Below are positions 12,801 to 24,300 of a DNA stretch of 64,000 nt, piece by piece. The notes beneath the pieces were generated by a model. That model had not been told where the DNA came from, did not search any database, and saw only the letters and a list, made by a program, of their open reading frames with translations. Location: positions 239,285,832 to 239,349,831 of the forward strand of contig NC_081409.1 in assembly GCF_030272615.1 (NCBI RefSeq). Direction: 5' to 3'. Within the stretch, counting starts at the first letter, position 1. Each line of letters opens with the position of its first letter. The translations under genes and the position numbers were made by a program. The DNA comes from Cryptomeria japonica. Its lineage: Eukaryota > Streptophyta > Pinopsida > Cupressales > Cupressaceae.

Positions 12801-13549
12801 TAATAGGCTAAGAAGGATGCATGACATCCCACTACTTAGGATAGTTGAGCCATTATTTCACATATATAATAGATGTATACCCCATAATTTACATATTACT
12901 AATAAAAAAATTATAATGTTTTTTAAAATAAATTAGTTTTAAAATTTACTAATTTATATTATTTAGTTATATAATTCAAAAATATATTTTATTTCATTTT
13001 ATAATTTTAACATATTCATTTTTCAATGTAATATTAAAGTTAACGTTCTTACTAGCCTTAAAATTATTTATGCCCCATAATTTTTCATAGATCAAAGAAT
13101 GTTCTCTTATCAAATCAGTTTCAAGGATTTATGTTTTTTTAAGAATCCAACTAATACACAATTGCTTGACATTCTAAAATGTATCCCAAACTATTCCTAT
13201 TTTTAAATGCTCCACACCATATATTCCTAGAAAATGGACAATTTAAGAATAAACAATTATTTGATTCATATTATTCCACAAACAATACACACAAGAGTCA
13301 TGAATTATCAATTTCATTCGAATTTCATTAGTAAGATCCTTACCTTGCACTTTCAACCACATGAATCCATGTGCCTTTGATAATTCCTTAAAACTCCATA
13401 TTCTATCAAAATAGATATCAACACCAAGCTTTTTGTTTTCTTTGAGAGTTTAGTATATGCAACCTTGTATGTGATTACCCCACTTTGACATCCATCCCAA
13501 TTTTTTTAATTTATTTATGAAAGAATAAATTTTAAGGTGAAATATTGAG
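6839..13549. other. long stretch without recognisable genes
   Basis: About 6.7 kb of AT-rich DNA with only short chance ORFs. The sequence around 8280-8640 has an LTR-like feel (CCCTGCCAG.., CTTCAGGGATGAC) and 9756-9776 resembles an LTR/primer-site junction on the minus strand (GGTTCACCAAAA then TGTCGTG). I could not find partner ends or coding domains for either. The rest shows nothing I recognise. Confidence 0.5.
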
Positions 13550-13910
13550 GGACAAAGAGTGTAGAATTTTTCATGTTTGAGCCTCATGATTAACCTTTTG
13601 CATTCTTATACCTTTTCTTCACAATTTGTAGAGGCATAAATCCCTAATTTTAAGACACATACAAAAGATATTGATTGAATCCATGGATATTTATAGAAAT
13701 GAATATTATCCCTAATTCTTATAACATATCCAAGTCTTTGGAAGCAAAAGGAATTTGCATCCTTTCACAAAATTATAGATTGTTGAATATTAAGGGAGAG
13801 ACTATGCACAAGTAATCTATATTTTCCAATGTTGTTCAAGTATTTGAAATGTAACATATTTAAAATTTAGAGTGCATTATTTTTCATATATATTTTCTAC
13901 GTTCAACTTT

Positions 13911-14007
13911 TTTTTTTAGATTGTAGGAATCGGGTATAGCACTCTCCTATAAACTACAGTGTGTCGGGTAAACTTTTTAACATGACCAGTGATGCTGGAT
14001 TTTTGAT
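13911..14007 (-). mobile_element. 97-bp retroposon (SINE-like or very short LINE end)
   Basis: The insert is flanked by a perfect 10-bp direct repeat GTTCAACTTT (13901-13910 and 14008-14017). Copy B has the uninterrupted site with a single GTTCAACTTT near 18553. The insert begins with T7 on the plus strand, that is, a poly(A) tail on the minus strand. These three marks fit LINE-mediated retroposition. I do not recognise the family. Confidence 0.75.
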
Positions 14008-14149
14008 GTTCAACTTTATACTTAGAGAATTACTTAATTTTTATTTATACCAATAAATATATTTAAACAAAGCAATAACTTAAATTAATATAAAATAAAA
14101 TAAAATAAAAGATAATATAATTGAACAAAACCATACGCCATATATTGAT

Positions 14150-15250
14150 AAAAAAAAAGAATTTGCTTTTGATATTACAAGCAACAAAACTAGGGTGTTG
14201 GCCCTTTACACTAATAGCCTAAAGGAATTTTTGACAAGCATCAACCAAATATTAACCACAAACTAACAACCATTCAATATGAAAACAAAATAGATAAAGA
14301 GTCTTAGTAACAATTAAAAGTAAAATGATTAGGAGTCTTAGTAACATGTAACAAAAACCAAAAGATCTAAAACCAGTCATCAGTGAGGAACTTAAAAAGA
14401 TCCTCATGGTTCCCTTCTTTGTCAACATCCTTTCCCAATACTTTCTTTTGCATCAGGCATAAAGAGGTGGTCAAGCTGTGCATCACACGTAGGCTGAACC
14501 TGGATATACTGATCATATTTTTCTCCATCTCCAACACTTTCTTCTTCAAGGCCTCTAGTTCCACCACAGTAGTCTTGCAGTCAACATAAGTACCTACACT
14601 AAACTCTTGATGAGTGTCTTCTTCCTTCGATAGAGCCTCTTGAGTCAAATCCACTGGTTCAATTTTGACACTGCTAGATATGTGCATGGAATTGTCGTTG
14701 GTGGACTTAGTCAATCTTTCTTCCTTCCTCGTTTCACCATCATCAGTACCATCGCCATCATTAACAACATCATCTTACTTCGATTAGTCTTCATAATCCA
14801 TTAGTTTCTTTCCTTTCCCTTTGTCAACCATGTGCCCTACCAGTCTGTTAGAGTGCCTAGGGTTGGAACTCCCACTTTTATTATCTTCTTCACCCATATT
14901 CGCTTGCACACCACTGCCAATTTCTTGAATGGTTATGTAGGGTCTTGGGTTTTTCAACCAATGAGGCAGGTTTCTTGAGTTTCCTTTTTTTGTCCCCAGT
15001 GGAGGTGGTTATGGATTTCTTTAGGTCACAAAGGCCTTTAGTTATAATGTCATGGATGAAGATGTTAACGATACAATGTTGGGAAGGGATTTTAGCAGCA
15101 CTTGGGATACACAAATGCTTCTTCTTGCTAGGGCCAGGGGATTCAAGAATAGTTGTTGCCGAGGGAGAATCAAAGCATGAAGATTTTGTGACAATGAATT
15201 GCTTAATAGGGCATATGGCAAGATTGAAATTATATAATTTGAATTTATTA
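14150..15250 (-). mobile_element. 5'-truncated LINE 3' fragment in copy A
   Basis: Minus-strand fragment that holds the C-terminal half of a LINE-associated ORF (see the pseudogene entry) followed by an untranslated tail that reads on the plus strand GGTGTTGGCCCTTTACACTA. Copies B and C carry the same fragment at the same place, so it was in the block before duplication. Confidence 0.6.
14367..15240 (-). pseudogene. LINE third-ORF fragment: basic linker plus C-terminal coiled coil (copy A)
   Basis: Read leftward from 15240 there is a Ser/Pro and Lys-rich part (TTILESPGPSKKKHLCIP, then DKKRKLKKPASLVEKPKT). An acidic stretch follows. The last open piece (14714-14367) contains TVVELEALKKKVLEMEKNMI, a heptad-rich coiled coil, and ends RVMHSLTTSLCLMQKKVLGK then LFKFLTDDW. 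The same layout closes the LINE ORF at 17218-17904 (VLHSSALTLSLLRKRIAD, ELYQFMFTDWN). I infer that this is the tail of the extra ORF carried by these LINEs. Function unknown. Broken by several stops and a frameshift. Confidence 0.6.
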
Positions 15251-15314
15251 TTATAAAAGACATATATTTGTACACACATACAAACACACACACCATATGT
15301 ATATATCGTTATAT

Positions 15315-15315
<1 letters not shown>

Positions 15316-15404
<89 letters not shown>

Positions 15405-15422
15405 TTATCTCTCTTTCTCTCT

Positions 15423-15471
<49 letters not shown>
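15316..15471. repeat. (CA)n / (TG)n microsatellite pair, copy A
   Basis: A perfect (CA)n run at about 15316-15403 is followed after a CT-rich spacer by a (TG)n run at about 15427-15471. The two runs are complementary and could fold back. Confidence 0.95.
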
Positions 15472-15472
<1 letters not shown>

Positions 15473-15877
15473 ATATATAAAGATCAACTGCATAATTACA
15501 TGTGCTAGTAAAAAGCAAAATCTAGCAAAGGGATACACAATAGAAGCAAAATAACCCATCACTATTAAAGAATAAGAGCTAGAGAAAGGAATAGAAAACT
15601 ATAACATAATTTTTTAGAATTTAACATCTCTGGAAATATAGAGGGCTATTGAAGAAATATTACAAAAAAAATTCAAAAATATATGACAACATAACAGAAT
15701 TTTTTTCCTCTGCTAGAGCACTTCCTTGCACTGAATTTTCACCTTAGTCTTCAATAGAGATTTCATTGAAAGTGACAACTGTAAAAAAGAGAAGATTGAA
15801 AAGAGGAGGCTAAGTGATTTTTTAAAAAGTTATTAAACATCATTATATTATAAAAAACAGACTCTAAAATGTTCCTC

Positions 15878-15945
<68 letters not shown>

Positions 15946-17039
15946 CAAAACTAATTTTAAATCAGAAAATGTTAAAATGTTTAGAATAATTTCTCTATAA
16001 TTTAAAAAAAACTCGAAATTACAATATTATACATGATTATAATATTTTATTAAAAACTACCTTTCACATTTTTTTTCAAAATTTAATATTTTCTATTATA
16101 AGAAAGAGAATTGAAAGAATCTAAGAAACATATAATACCATTAATGTTCACAATGCAATGTCCCTTCCATGGATATTCAAAACTTTCTTTTGTATCTTTA
16201 CACTTTTAATACATTTTATTATTATTTTATTTAATCAGGCAATAAGAAGAAAAAAATTATGCACTTTTAATAGTTCCATTTTGGCTTTTAGCTCTCCATG
16301 CTTATCTTTAGGGAATTTGGAATGTCTTCTATCAATCAACAAGATAATATATTTCCAATGGCAATTAAAAGGAAGATTTAAAAAAAGCCTCCAAATGAGA
16401 GAGTTGGAAATTTTTGTCTTATAGTATAAGAAATACTCAAGTTTGTCGATTATGTGACAAATTTATGTTAATATGATTCGGGTTATCAAATAATAGAATG
16501 ATGTAGTTGCCTCTTTCATCTTAATATAAGAAAATAAAATGTTTGTTTAGAATTTAATCATTAAATGGAATATGGTTCAGAATTTTTTAATGTTTTTAAA
16601 ATGGGTTCAAATATAATATAAGTGTTTTAATTTAAAAGTATATTGAGCATACATGATTTGGGTTATCAAATAATAATAGAATAATGTCATCAATTAAGTT
16701 GAGTAGGGTCAAGATTCTTTTAAAGTTCTAAAATAGGGTTGATGGGTTGTGATTTGTTTTGTCTTTTATGAAATTGGATTTTGATTGTATTTTTATAAAA
16801 AAAATTAAATAAATATTTTTTTAAGAGTTAGGTTAATATTAGTATATTGCATAGAATTATTTATGTTTGTTTTATTTAATGTGTTGAAAATTTCTTTAAG
16901 AACTTAAGCTAGTTTGTACATAGATGGTTGTTATTGTCTAGAACTTTGTATGTCACAAACATCCCAAAAACATAGTTGATTCATCAACCTATGATGAGCT
17001 TCATAAAAATAATATGTTGTGGCATATACGTCTAGAAGA
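15472..17039. other. non-coding part of copy A
   Basis: AT-rich sequence alignable to copies B and C (landmarks CACTTCCTTGCACT, TTCTATTATAAGAAAGAG, GTTTGTCGATTATGTGACAA). No ORF of note. Confidence 0.6.
15880..15942. repeat. (AT)n microsatellite
   Basis: About 62 bases of uninterrupted AT dinucleotide. It is absent from the matching positions in copies B and C. Confidence 0.95.
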
Positions 17040-17965
17040 TCCTATGTTTTTTATTAAAAAGAAGGGTGAACTAGGGCACTGACCCTTTACATAGCAAAAC
17101 TATCAATGGTACGACAGTGCAACAACAACACTATAAGATCATAACAACAAACTAAAACCAGTGTTTTGAAATTAAAAACAACAAAAAACTAGAGAAAACA
17201 CAACATCTACAGGGTCGCCTTGCGCACCCCAATGTAGTCTATGACACTGTTCCAATCAGTGAACATGAACTGATACAGTTCCCTGGCCTCCTGTTTCTCT
17301 TCCTTTGAATCCGCAATTCGTTTCCTCAATAGAGAGAGAGTGAGCGCTGAGCTGTGTAAAACCTGCAAATAAAACTTATTAAGGCCAACAATTTGGGCGC
17401 CCCTGCTTCCACCATGCCATGGAGCCTCTTGACCTCATCCATGATGGCCTTTAGTTCTAGCACAGGACCCAAAATCTCAATCTTCTGCATGATGTCCATC
17501 ACCTTGGTGGAAAACTTTTCCATTTGCTCTAGGGTAGGGACCCCCTGGGGGGTCTTAGTAGCCTTCTCATCCATAGTCACATCCACCACCTTGGCCACAT
17601 CCTCAGTAGGGGTACAATCAATTACAGTGTCAAGGCCCATCAGAGGAATATAGTCCATCACCTCTTTTGCCATATTCATATTGTCATCAGGGTCCAAGTT
17701 GTCAGAATTTGGGGCTTTAGTATCAGTATTGTCCTCACCAGTGGCTCCCACCGTGCCCATATCCATAGGGACCCTTTCCTTATCATTGACATAATCTAGG
17801 GTTTTAGTATCAATATTACCCTCGTTGGTGGCTCTTGCAGTGCCCATATCCATAGGGTCCCTTCCCTTGTCAGCTTTGACAACATCCTCATCGGGGCCCC
17901 CCATAGTGTTTTTAGGGTCCCCCCCATCCTTGTCCTCCGTGGGGTCCCCCTCAGAGTCAATGTTA
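17040..17965 (-). mobile_element. second 5'-truncated LINE fragment, only in copy A
   Basis: Copies B and C run straight from the ...TATAGAAAG.. segment to CCTTGAGTGGG or CTTTAAGTGGG-like text, while copy A has about 0.9 kb extra here. The insert has a LINE-like 3' end on the minus strand (plus strand: TTTTTTATTAAAAAGAAGGG, GGCACTGACCCTTTACATAG) resembling the other LINE tails in this window. I could not define a target-site duplication. Confidence 0.6.
17218..17904 (-). pseudogene. LINE third-ORF fragment: acidic Met/Asp repeats plus coiled coil
   Basis: The main open piece (17904-17326, 192 residues) begins in imperfect repeats (DPMDMGTARATNEGNIDTK, VPMDMGTVGATGEDNTDTK). It then has PQGVPTLEQMEKFSTKVMD and a helical stretch ELKAIMDEVKRLHGMVEA. 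After one frame change it ends VLHSSALTLSLLRKRIAD and ARELYQFMFTDWNSVIDYIG, closing at 17218. It is collinear with the ORF tails in copies A, B and C and with the LINE ORF at 24870. No enzyme motif is visible. A structural or nucleic-acid-binding role in the LINE particle is only an inference. Confidence 0.55.
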
Positions 17966-17989
17966 AAGCTTTAAGTGGGTTTGATTTAG

Positions 17990-18223
17990 TTGTATCCAAA
18001 TTTGTTTGTAAGGTCATGGAAGGGCCAAAAATACACTATTGGTGGTGTTAATTTTGAAGTAACTGAAGAACCCATTAGGCCTACCATAGGGTTGAGGGTG
18101 GATGGAAGAAAGGTCAAGAAGTGGGGTAAGTCGAGGGACAATGAGAATGCCATGGATTTTAATAATGATGGGGGAAATCTCACTAAAATTAAAAATTGGA
18201 TACAAGAGGGACAAAGAGTGTAG
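17990..18223 (+). pseudogene. N-terminal module of conifer TE-type ORF (copy A)
   Basis: The piece reads SWKGQKYTIGGVNFEVTEEP, then TIGLRVDGRKVKKWGKSRD. Close relatives are at 27771 and 38011. A more distant relative is residues 30-75 of the LINE ORF at 24870 (NWKKGMLKMGDQMVEIDEDL then TGLTREGCNFYRDRKVS). I recall this aromatic-W/GG/NFEV/TGL.G pattern from many unannotated conifer repeat proteins but know no function. The frame is cut off by the A/B junction. Confidence 0.5.
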
Positions 18224-18599
18224 AATTTTCCATGTTTGAGCCTCATAATTAACCTTGTGTATTCTTATACCTTTTCTCCACAATTTGCAAAGGCATAAAT
18301 CTCTAGTTTTTAAAACTCTTTATCTTATACAAAAGATATTGATTGAATTCACAGATATTTATAACAATGAGCATTATCCCTAGTTCTTAACATACCTAAG
18401 TCTTTGGAAGCAAGAGGAATTTGCATCCTTTCACAAAATTATAGATTGTAGAATATTAAGGGAGAGACTATGTACATGTAATCTATCCTTTCCCATATTG
18501 TTCACGTATTTGATATGTAACATATGCATTAGTTTTCATATATTCTCTATGTTCAACTTTATAGTTAGAGATTATATACTCTTATTTCAAAAGATTATT

Positions 18600-19189
18600 A
18601 TATACTTGAGCATCCCTTTGATGGTAGCCTTTTTTACTAAAAGAGTTATGAGCCATATATATAGTGTTGTGTATTAAAATTAATTTAGTTTGCTGGTTTT
18701 ATTCTTTCTCCATTTTATTTATATATTGGTTGATACATGGACAAAATATTTTTTATACTCTTAATTTGATGTTATTGTTGTAATAGTTCGCATTATATTT
18801 CAACAATATGACTAATTCAATAACTTAAGGCTATTTAGATCTTTATGTGTCCTTAATGGGTCTAAAAAGACCCTTAATGAAATGTATGATACTATACAAC
18901 CTATTGTATGCTAAACCTTTTACCATCTATTTATTACAACAACCACCTGTTTTAGTATATAAAGATTATATTTTTTATATTTCATACCAATAAATACATT
19001 TAAACAAAGCAATAACTTAAAGTAATATAAAATAAAATAAAAGAATATAATTAAACAAAACCATGCTACATATATTGATAAAAAAATATTGAATTTATTT
19101 TTGATATTAAAAGCAACAAAACTAGAGTATTAAAATAAAATAAAAGATCGTATAATTGAACAAAACCATGCTACATATGTTGATAAAAA
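18600..19189. other. non-coding part of copy B
   Basis: AT-rich sequence with a short internal direct repeat (the AAATAAAATAAAAGA..TTGATAAAAAA segment occurs twice near 19030 and 19130). No gene seen. Confidence 0.5.
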
Positions 19190-20290
19190 AAATTGAATTT
19201 ATTTTTTATATTAAAAGCAACAAAACTAGGCCATTGGCCCTTTACACCAACAACCTGAAGGCAACTTTGACAAGCATCAACCAAACATTAACATCACACT
19301 AACAACTGTTCAATATCAAAACAAAACAAATAAAGAGTCCCAACAACAATTAAAAGTAAAATGATTAAGAGGCTTGGTAGCATGTAACAAAAATCAAAAG
19401 ATCTAAAACTAGAAATGTAGTGGCTAAGTGAGCGCATTGCTTCAATCATTAGTGAGGAACTTAGAAAGATCCTTATAGTTCCCTTCTTTGTCAACATCCT
19501 TTCCCAAAACTTTCTTTTGCATCAAACATAGAGAAGTGGCCGAGCTATGCATTACACGTAGGTTGAACCTGTATATGTTGATCATCTTTTTCTCCATCCC
19601 CAACACTTTCTTCTTCAATGACTTTAGCTCCACCATAGTTGTCTTGTAGTCAACATAGGTACCTACACTAACCCCTTGATGAGTGTCTACTTCCTTTGAA
19701 AGAGCCAAGTCAGGTCCACTGGTTTAGTTTTGGCATTGTCGAATATGTTCATAGAATTGTTGTTGGCGAACTTAGCCAAGTTTTCTTCCTTCCATGTGTC
19801 ATCATCATCAGAAGCATCACCATCATTAACAAAATCATCTTCTTCTTATTCTTCTTCATAATCCACTAGTTTCTTTCCTTTCCCTCTGTAAACCATACAC
19901 CCTACCAGTCTGTTAGAGAGTCTAGGGTTCACACTTCCACTTTTATTATCTTCTTCACCCATATCCGCCTCCACATCACTAGCAATTTCCTGAATGGTTA
20001 TGTGAGTCTTGGGTTATTTAACTAGTGAAGTAGGTTTCTTGAGTTTCCTTTTTTTGTCCAAAGTGGAGGTGGTTGTAGACTTCTTTAGGTTGTAAAGGCC
20101 TTCAACTACGATGTCATGGGTGGAGGTGCCAACGATACAAAGTTGGGAAGGGAATTTAATAGCACCCAAGATACATAAACGCTTCTTCTTTCTAGGGCCA
20201 GGGGATTCAAGAATAGTTGTTGTCAGGGAAGAATCAGAGCATGGGGATTTCATCACAACAAATTGCTTAGGAGGCATAGGGAAAGATGGA
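19190..20290 (-). pseudogene. LINE third-ORF fragment (copy B)
   Basis: Counterpart of the copy A fragment. Piece 20277-20014 carries TTILESPGPRKKKRLCILG and DKKRKLKKPTSLVK. Piece 19708-19442 carries TMVELKSLKKKVLGMEKKMI and RVMHSSATSLCLMQKKVLGK and ends LSKFLTND. Stops and one frameshift separate them. The 3' side again has the LINE-like tail (plus strand GGCCATTGGCCCTTTACACC). Confidence 0.6.
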
Positions 20291-20336
20291 TATTATATAA
20301 TTTGAATTTGTTATTATAAAAGACATATATTTGTAC

Positions 20337-20355
20337 CCACACACACACACATCCA

Positions 20356-20422
<67 letters not shown>
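20337..20422. repeat. (CA)n / (TG)n microsatellite pair, copy B
   Basis: Short (CA)7 then a long (TG)n at about 20359-20422, at the same place in the block as the copy A and C microsatellites. Confidence 0.95.
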
Positions 20423-20424
<2 letters not shown>

Positions 20425-20443
20425 GTAAAGAGCAAAATCTAAC

Positions 20444-21219
20444 TGTATATGGTGAAAATGGAAACCACAATGATGAAAGACTATATGAATTCAACCACAA
20501 AACCCTAGCCTAACAACAACAAAGATCCACCATAACATATGAAGATTACCTAAGACAATGCAAATCAAATGAAATCACAAAGATTATACCATCACATGTC
20601 CAATAGGGTTTGAATCTCCATTCTTCCTATCTCCATTGATCTTGCTTGATATATTTGCTCTCAGATTTTATATGCACAAGAGCTCAACAAAGAACGGAAT
20701 ATGGTTGCAAGTAGGATCTCATATGAAAAGCATAGTGTAGTCAAATGCATAAATTGATTAGCTAGGGTTTGATAATGAAGGAAGCATCTCCTTATATAGA
20801 AGACACTATATGAAATGGAGGGATAAGATTGAGAGGTGTAAAAGATAAATGGTCGGCTATGATTAGAGGATAGGTAAAGAAAATAAGAAAATAATGAGAG
20901 GGTAGGTAGTGTATGAATTAAGAGATGAATGACATGTGTCATAGGTAGAAAAGGTTAATGAATTAATTAAATAAATAAAGATTTATTTAATTAATAGAGG
21001 AAGTGGGATCAATTAAATAAATTAGATATTTATTTAATTTAGGAAAAGGACAATTTAAATAAATAAAGGTATTTATTTAAATGAGAAATAAGGCTAGAAG
21101 AAGATAAATGAATTAATTAAATAAATAAAGATTTATTTAATTAATAGAAGAATTAGGATAAAATAATTAAATAAATAAAATATTTATTTAATTAGACATG
21201 ACAATTTTAGGTGTCTACA
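20444..21219. mobile_element. solo LTR, 776 bp, with 5-bp target-site duplication
   Basis: The insert starts TGTATATGGTG and ends GGTGTCTACA, flanked by a perfect CTAAC duplication (20439-20443 and 21220-21224). Copy C shows the empty site (AAAATCTAGCAAAGAGATAC). The GTGTCTACA end matches the outer LTR ends of gypsy-1 and gypsy-2, so it is probably a Ty3/gypsy LTR whose own 5' end is on the minus strand (TGTAGACACC). The right third is a run of palindromes (see findings). Confidence 0.9.
20955..21195. repeat. run of AT-rich palindromes inside the solo LTR
   Basis: Five successive inverted repeats of the type AATTAAATAAATAAA...TTTATTTAATT with loops of a few bases, separated by short purine-rich spacers. 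Similar AT-palindromes occur near the same LTR edge in gypsy-1 (30420-30655) and gypsy-2 (54600-54815). Confidence 0.85.
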
Positions 21220-21373
21220 CTAACAAAGAGATAACCCATCACTATTGAAGAACAAGAGCTAGAGAGAGGAATTGAAAACACTATTATTTTTTAGAATTGA
21301 TCATCTTTGGAAATATAAAGGGCTATTGGGGAAATATTACCAAAAAAAATCCAAAAATATATGACAACATAGC

Positions 21374-24300
21374 AAAACCATCTTTGGGAATATTTTTGAG
21401 GCTAAGAGAAAAGTTCAGGAAGACCTTAAAGAAATACAGGATCAAATCCAGAAGGATGGTTTCAGTATTGTGTCTATTGCTGATGAAAATGAGACTCTCA
21501 AAAAATACCATGATATCATTGCCAAAGAGGAAATGTTCTAGAAGCAGAGATCGAGATGCATTTGGCTTAAGGAAGGAGATCGAAATACAAGATTCTTCCA
21601 TATGTCGATGATTAAGCATAAAGCAGTTAATAGGGTTAATAAGCTAGTGGTGGATAACGAGGAGTTGGTCAAGGAGGATGAAATAAGGAATGAAGCTAAA
21701 AGGTATTTCTCGGACCTCCTCAAGAGGGATCACAATCTGGATGCTGAAGCCCAATCCTCATTTCTTCAGAACATTCCTTGTCTCATTGATGATCAAAAGA
21801 ATGCCTCTCTCTCTTCCATTCCCTCTAACTTGGAAATTAAAAATGTTGCTTTCTCCTTTGATGGGAACAAAGCGCCTGGCCCAGACGGCTTCCCAATGTT
21901 CTTTTTCCAAGAATTTTGGGAGATTGTTGGAAAAGATGTATCCAATGGGGTTAAGGAATTTTTTGGGGTTAGAAAACTCTTGAAAGAAATCAATGGCACT
22001 TTTATTGCTCTCATCCCCAAAACTCAAGGTGTTGATTCTTTGGACAAATTCAGACCTATTAGCCTCTGCAACTCTTTTTACAAGATTATTTCCAAGGTTC
22101 TTACCTCTAGAATTTTGTCTGTCCTTCCTACCTTAATTAAACACCAAAAAAATGGTTTTGTTCCTGGAAGACAAATTCTTAACTCCATTATTACGATCCA
22201 TGAGAACATTCATTTTCTTGTTAGAGCAAAGAAATAGGGTTTCATCCTAAAGCTTGATCTCTCCAAAGCCTATGATAGGGTTGACTGGTCTTTACTTTAG
22301 AAAGTCCTCACTTCTTTTGGTTTTTCCTCTAGAATTGTCGACCTCCTCTCTCAGCTTACCACCTCTGCTACTTTCGTTGTTCTTATCAATGGTTCTCCAT
22401 CATCCCTTTTCCAAGCTTCTAGAGGTCTAAGGCAAGGGGATCCTATCTCCCCCATCCTCTTCATTATTATGGCAGAATGCTTTGGAAGGACTATGGAAAA
22501 AATGGTGTTGCAAGGCTCCTTTAAGGGCCTCCAACCATCCTCTGCTGACCTTATTTGTTCCCACCAGCAGTTTGTTGATGATATTATTATTATGGGGGAA
22601 TCAAGTATTTTTGAAGCTAAAGTTTTGAAGAGCATCATATGTAAATTTGCCTCTGCTTCTGGTCAACTTATCAATTGGGCTAAAAGTGAAGTTTTTTTCA
22701 TTAACACTCCTGAGAGAAGACAACAGAGGATCAGCAGAATCCTGGAGTGTAGGATTGTTGATCTTCCTGCTACCTACCTCGGACTGCCTATGGGCATTGC
22801 ACCTCCTAATTCCTTCTAGAGTTCTCTAGTGGACAAATTCCATAAAAAACTCGCAGGTTGGAAAGGAGCCCTCTTAAGTCAAGCTGGCAAGCTCCAACTC
22901 CTTAAGGCAACTCTTCAAAGTATTCCGATTTATGCTCTAAGTCTTTTCAGAATTCCAGTTAAGTATGCTGATGCAATCGAGAAAATTAAAAGAAGATTCC
23001 TTTGGTCTAGGGTTGAGGATAAGCAAAGAATGTTTTTGGTGGCTTGGGACCAGGTCTATAGGCCGAAAAGCAAAGGTGGTCTGGGCATTAGGAGGATTCG
23101 AACCCTTAATGAAGCTCTCCTATCCAAACAAGTGTGGAGAATGTTTCATTCAGACGTTGAATGGTGTAAAATTTGGCGAAGTAAGTACTCTCTTCTATCC
23201 TCCTCTCTCTCCTCTTTTATCCATTCGGACCTTAGTATTAATGGATCCCACATATGGAATCATGCCTCTAAATGTAAAGAAGGTATAGCCAAAGGAGTGA
23301 TCTGGAAACTAGGAAATGGAAGGAAAATTAAATTCTAGGAGGATCCTTGGCTTTTTGATAAACCCTTGACTGATATCAATGAATGGGCCCCCCATGCTCC
23401 CTCTTGTATTAGAACTTTTGGCTCCTTAGTTGCTGAGTACTGGGTTGGTAATGAATGGTAGAACATTGTAAGCATCCACCCTAGCCTTTCTAAGCTCAAG
23501 ACCCATATGTCTGCGGTATGGCTGAATAAAGAAGAAGACTCCCTGATTTGGAACATGATACTAAAGGTACTTTATCTATTTCCTCTATGTATTGTGTCCT
23601 TTCCCCCCCTCTCTATCAACCCTAACTGGTAAAAAAACTGGATTAAGGGTCTCACCCCCAAAATCAATATTTTCTTCTGGACCATCCTCCAAAATAAGAT
23701 TCTTACCCTTGACAACCTCAAAGGCAGAGGCTTTTCCCTCCCTAATAGATGTGTGATGTGCCTTCAAGAGGAAGAGTCTGTAGACCACCTTGCTCTCCAC
23801 TGTTCCTTTTCAGCCTCTGTTTGGGAAAGTTTTCTCAAGAGCTTTAGTATGGCCTGGGTGTTTCCGAATAACATCAGTGACCTGTTCTCATCCTGGAATA
23901 TTAAATGGACTAACTCTTTTTTGAGATGTTTGTGGCAGCTCTCTCTTCCTCACATCTTGTGGGGACTATGGAAAGAAAGAAATAACCGAATCTTTAGGGA
24001 TGCCTCCCTTAATCAGGATATTGTGTTCCAGAAAATTCAATGGTCGATTCAGGAAAATATAAGGATCATTGAGGGTCCTTGTGACTCGAACAACTCACTG
24101 GAATCAAATATCTTGAGGGCATGGAATATGAAGATTACTGATGGTCCTAACAACCACAATAAAAGGCTTGAAGCTAAATGGCAAAACCCTCCTCAAAGAT
24201 GGTTCAAAGTTAATTTTGACGGTGCTGCCAAAGGTAACCCTGGTCCTTCAGGCCGTGGAGCTATACTTAGAGATGATAGAGGAATTTGCAAGGAAATGGT

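Larger units (their letters stand above)
13550..18214. repeat. repeat block copy A
   Basis: The stretch starting GGACAAAGAGTGTAGAATTT near 13550 recurs at about 18208, so copy A is followed directly by copy B in the same orientation. Shared landmarks in order are the TTTGAGCCTCAT segment, a minus-strand LINE ORF fragment, a microsatellite, CACTTCCTTGCACT, and the plus-strand GGxNFEV ORF fragment. Differences are small substitutions plus discrete insertions. Confidence 0.85.

Noticed and set aside
15268-15562. Several long His/Thr or Cys/Val ORFs through the CA/TG runs
   Set aside because: They are pure microsatellite translations on both strands; no gene.
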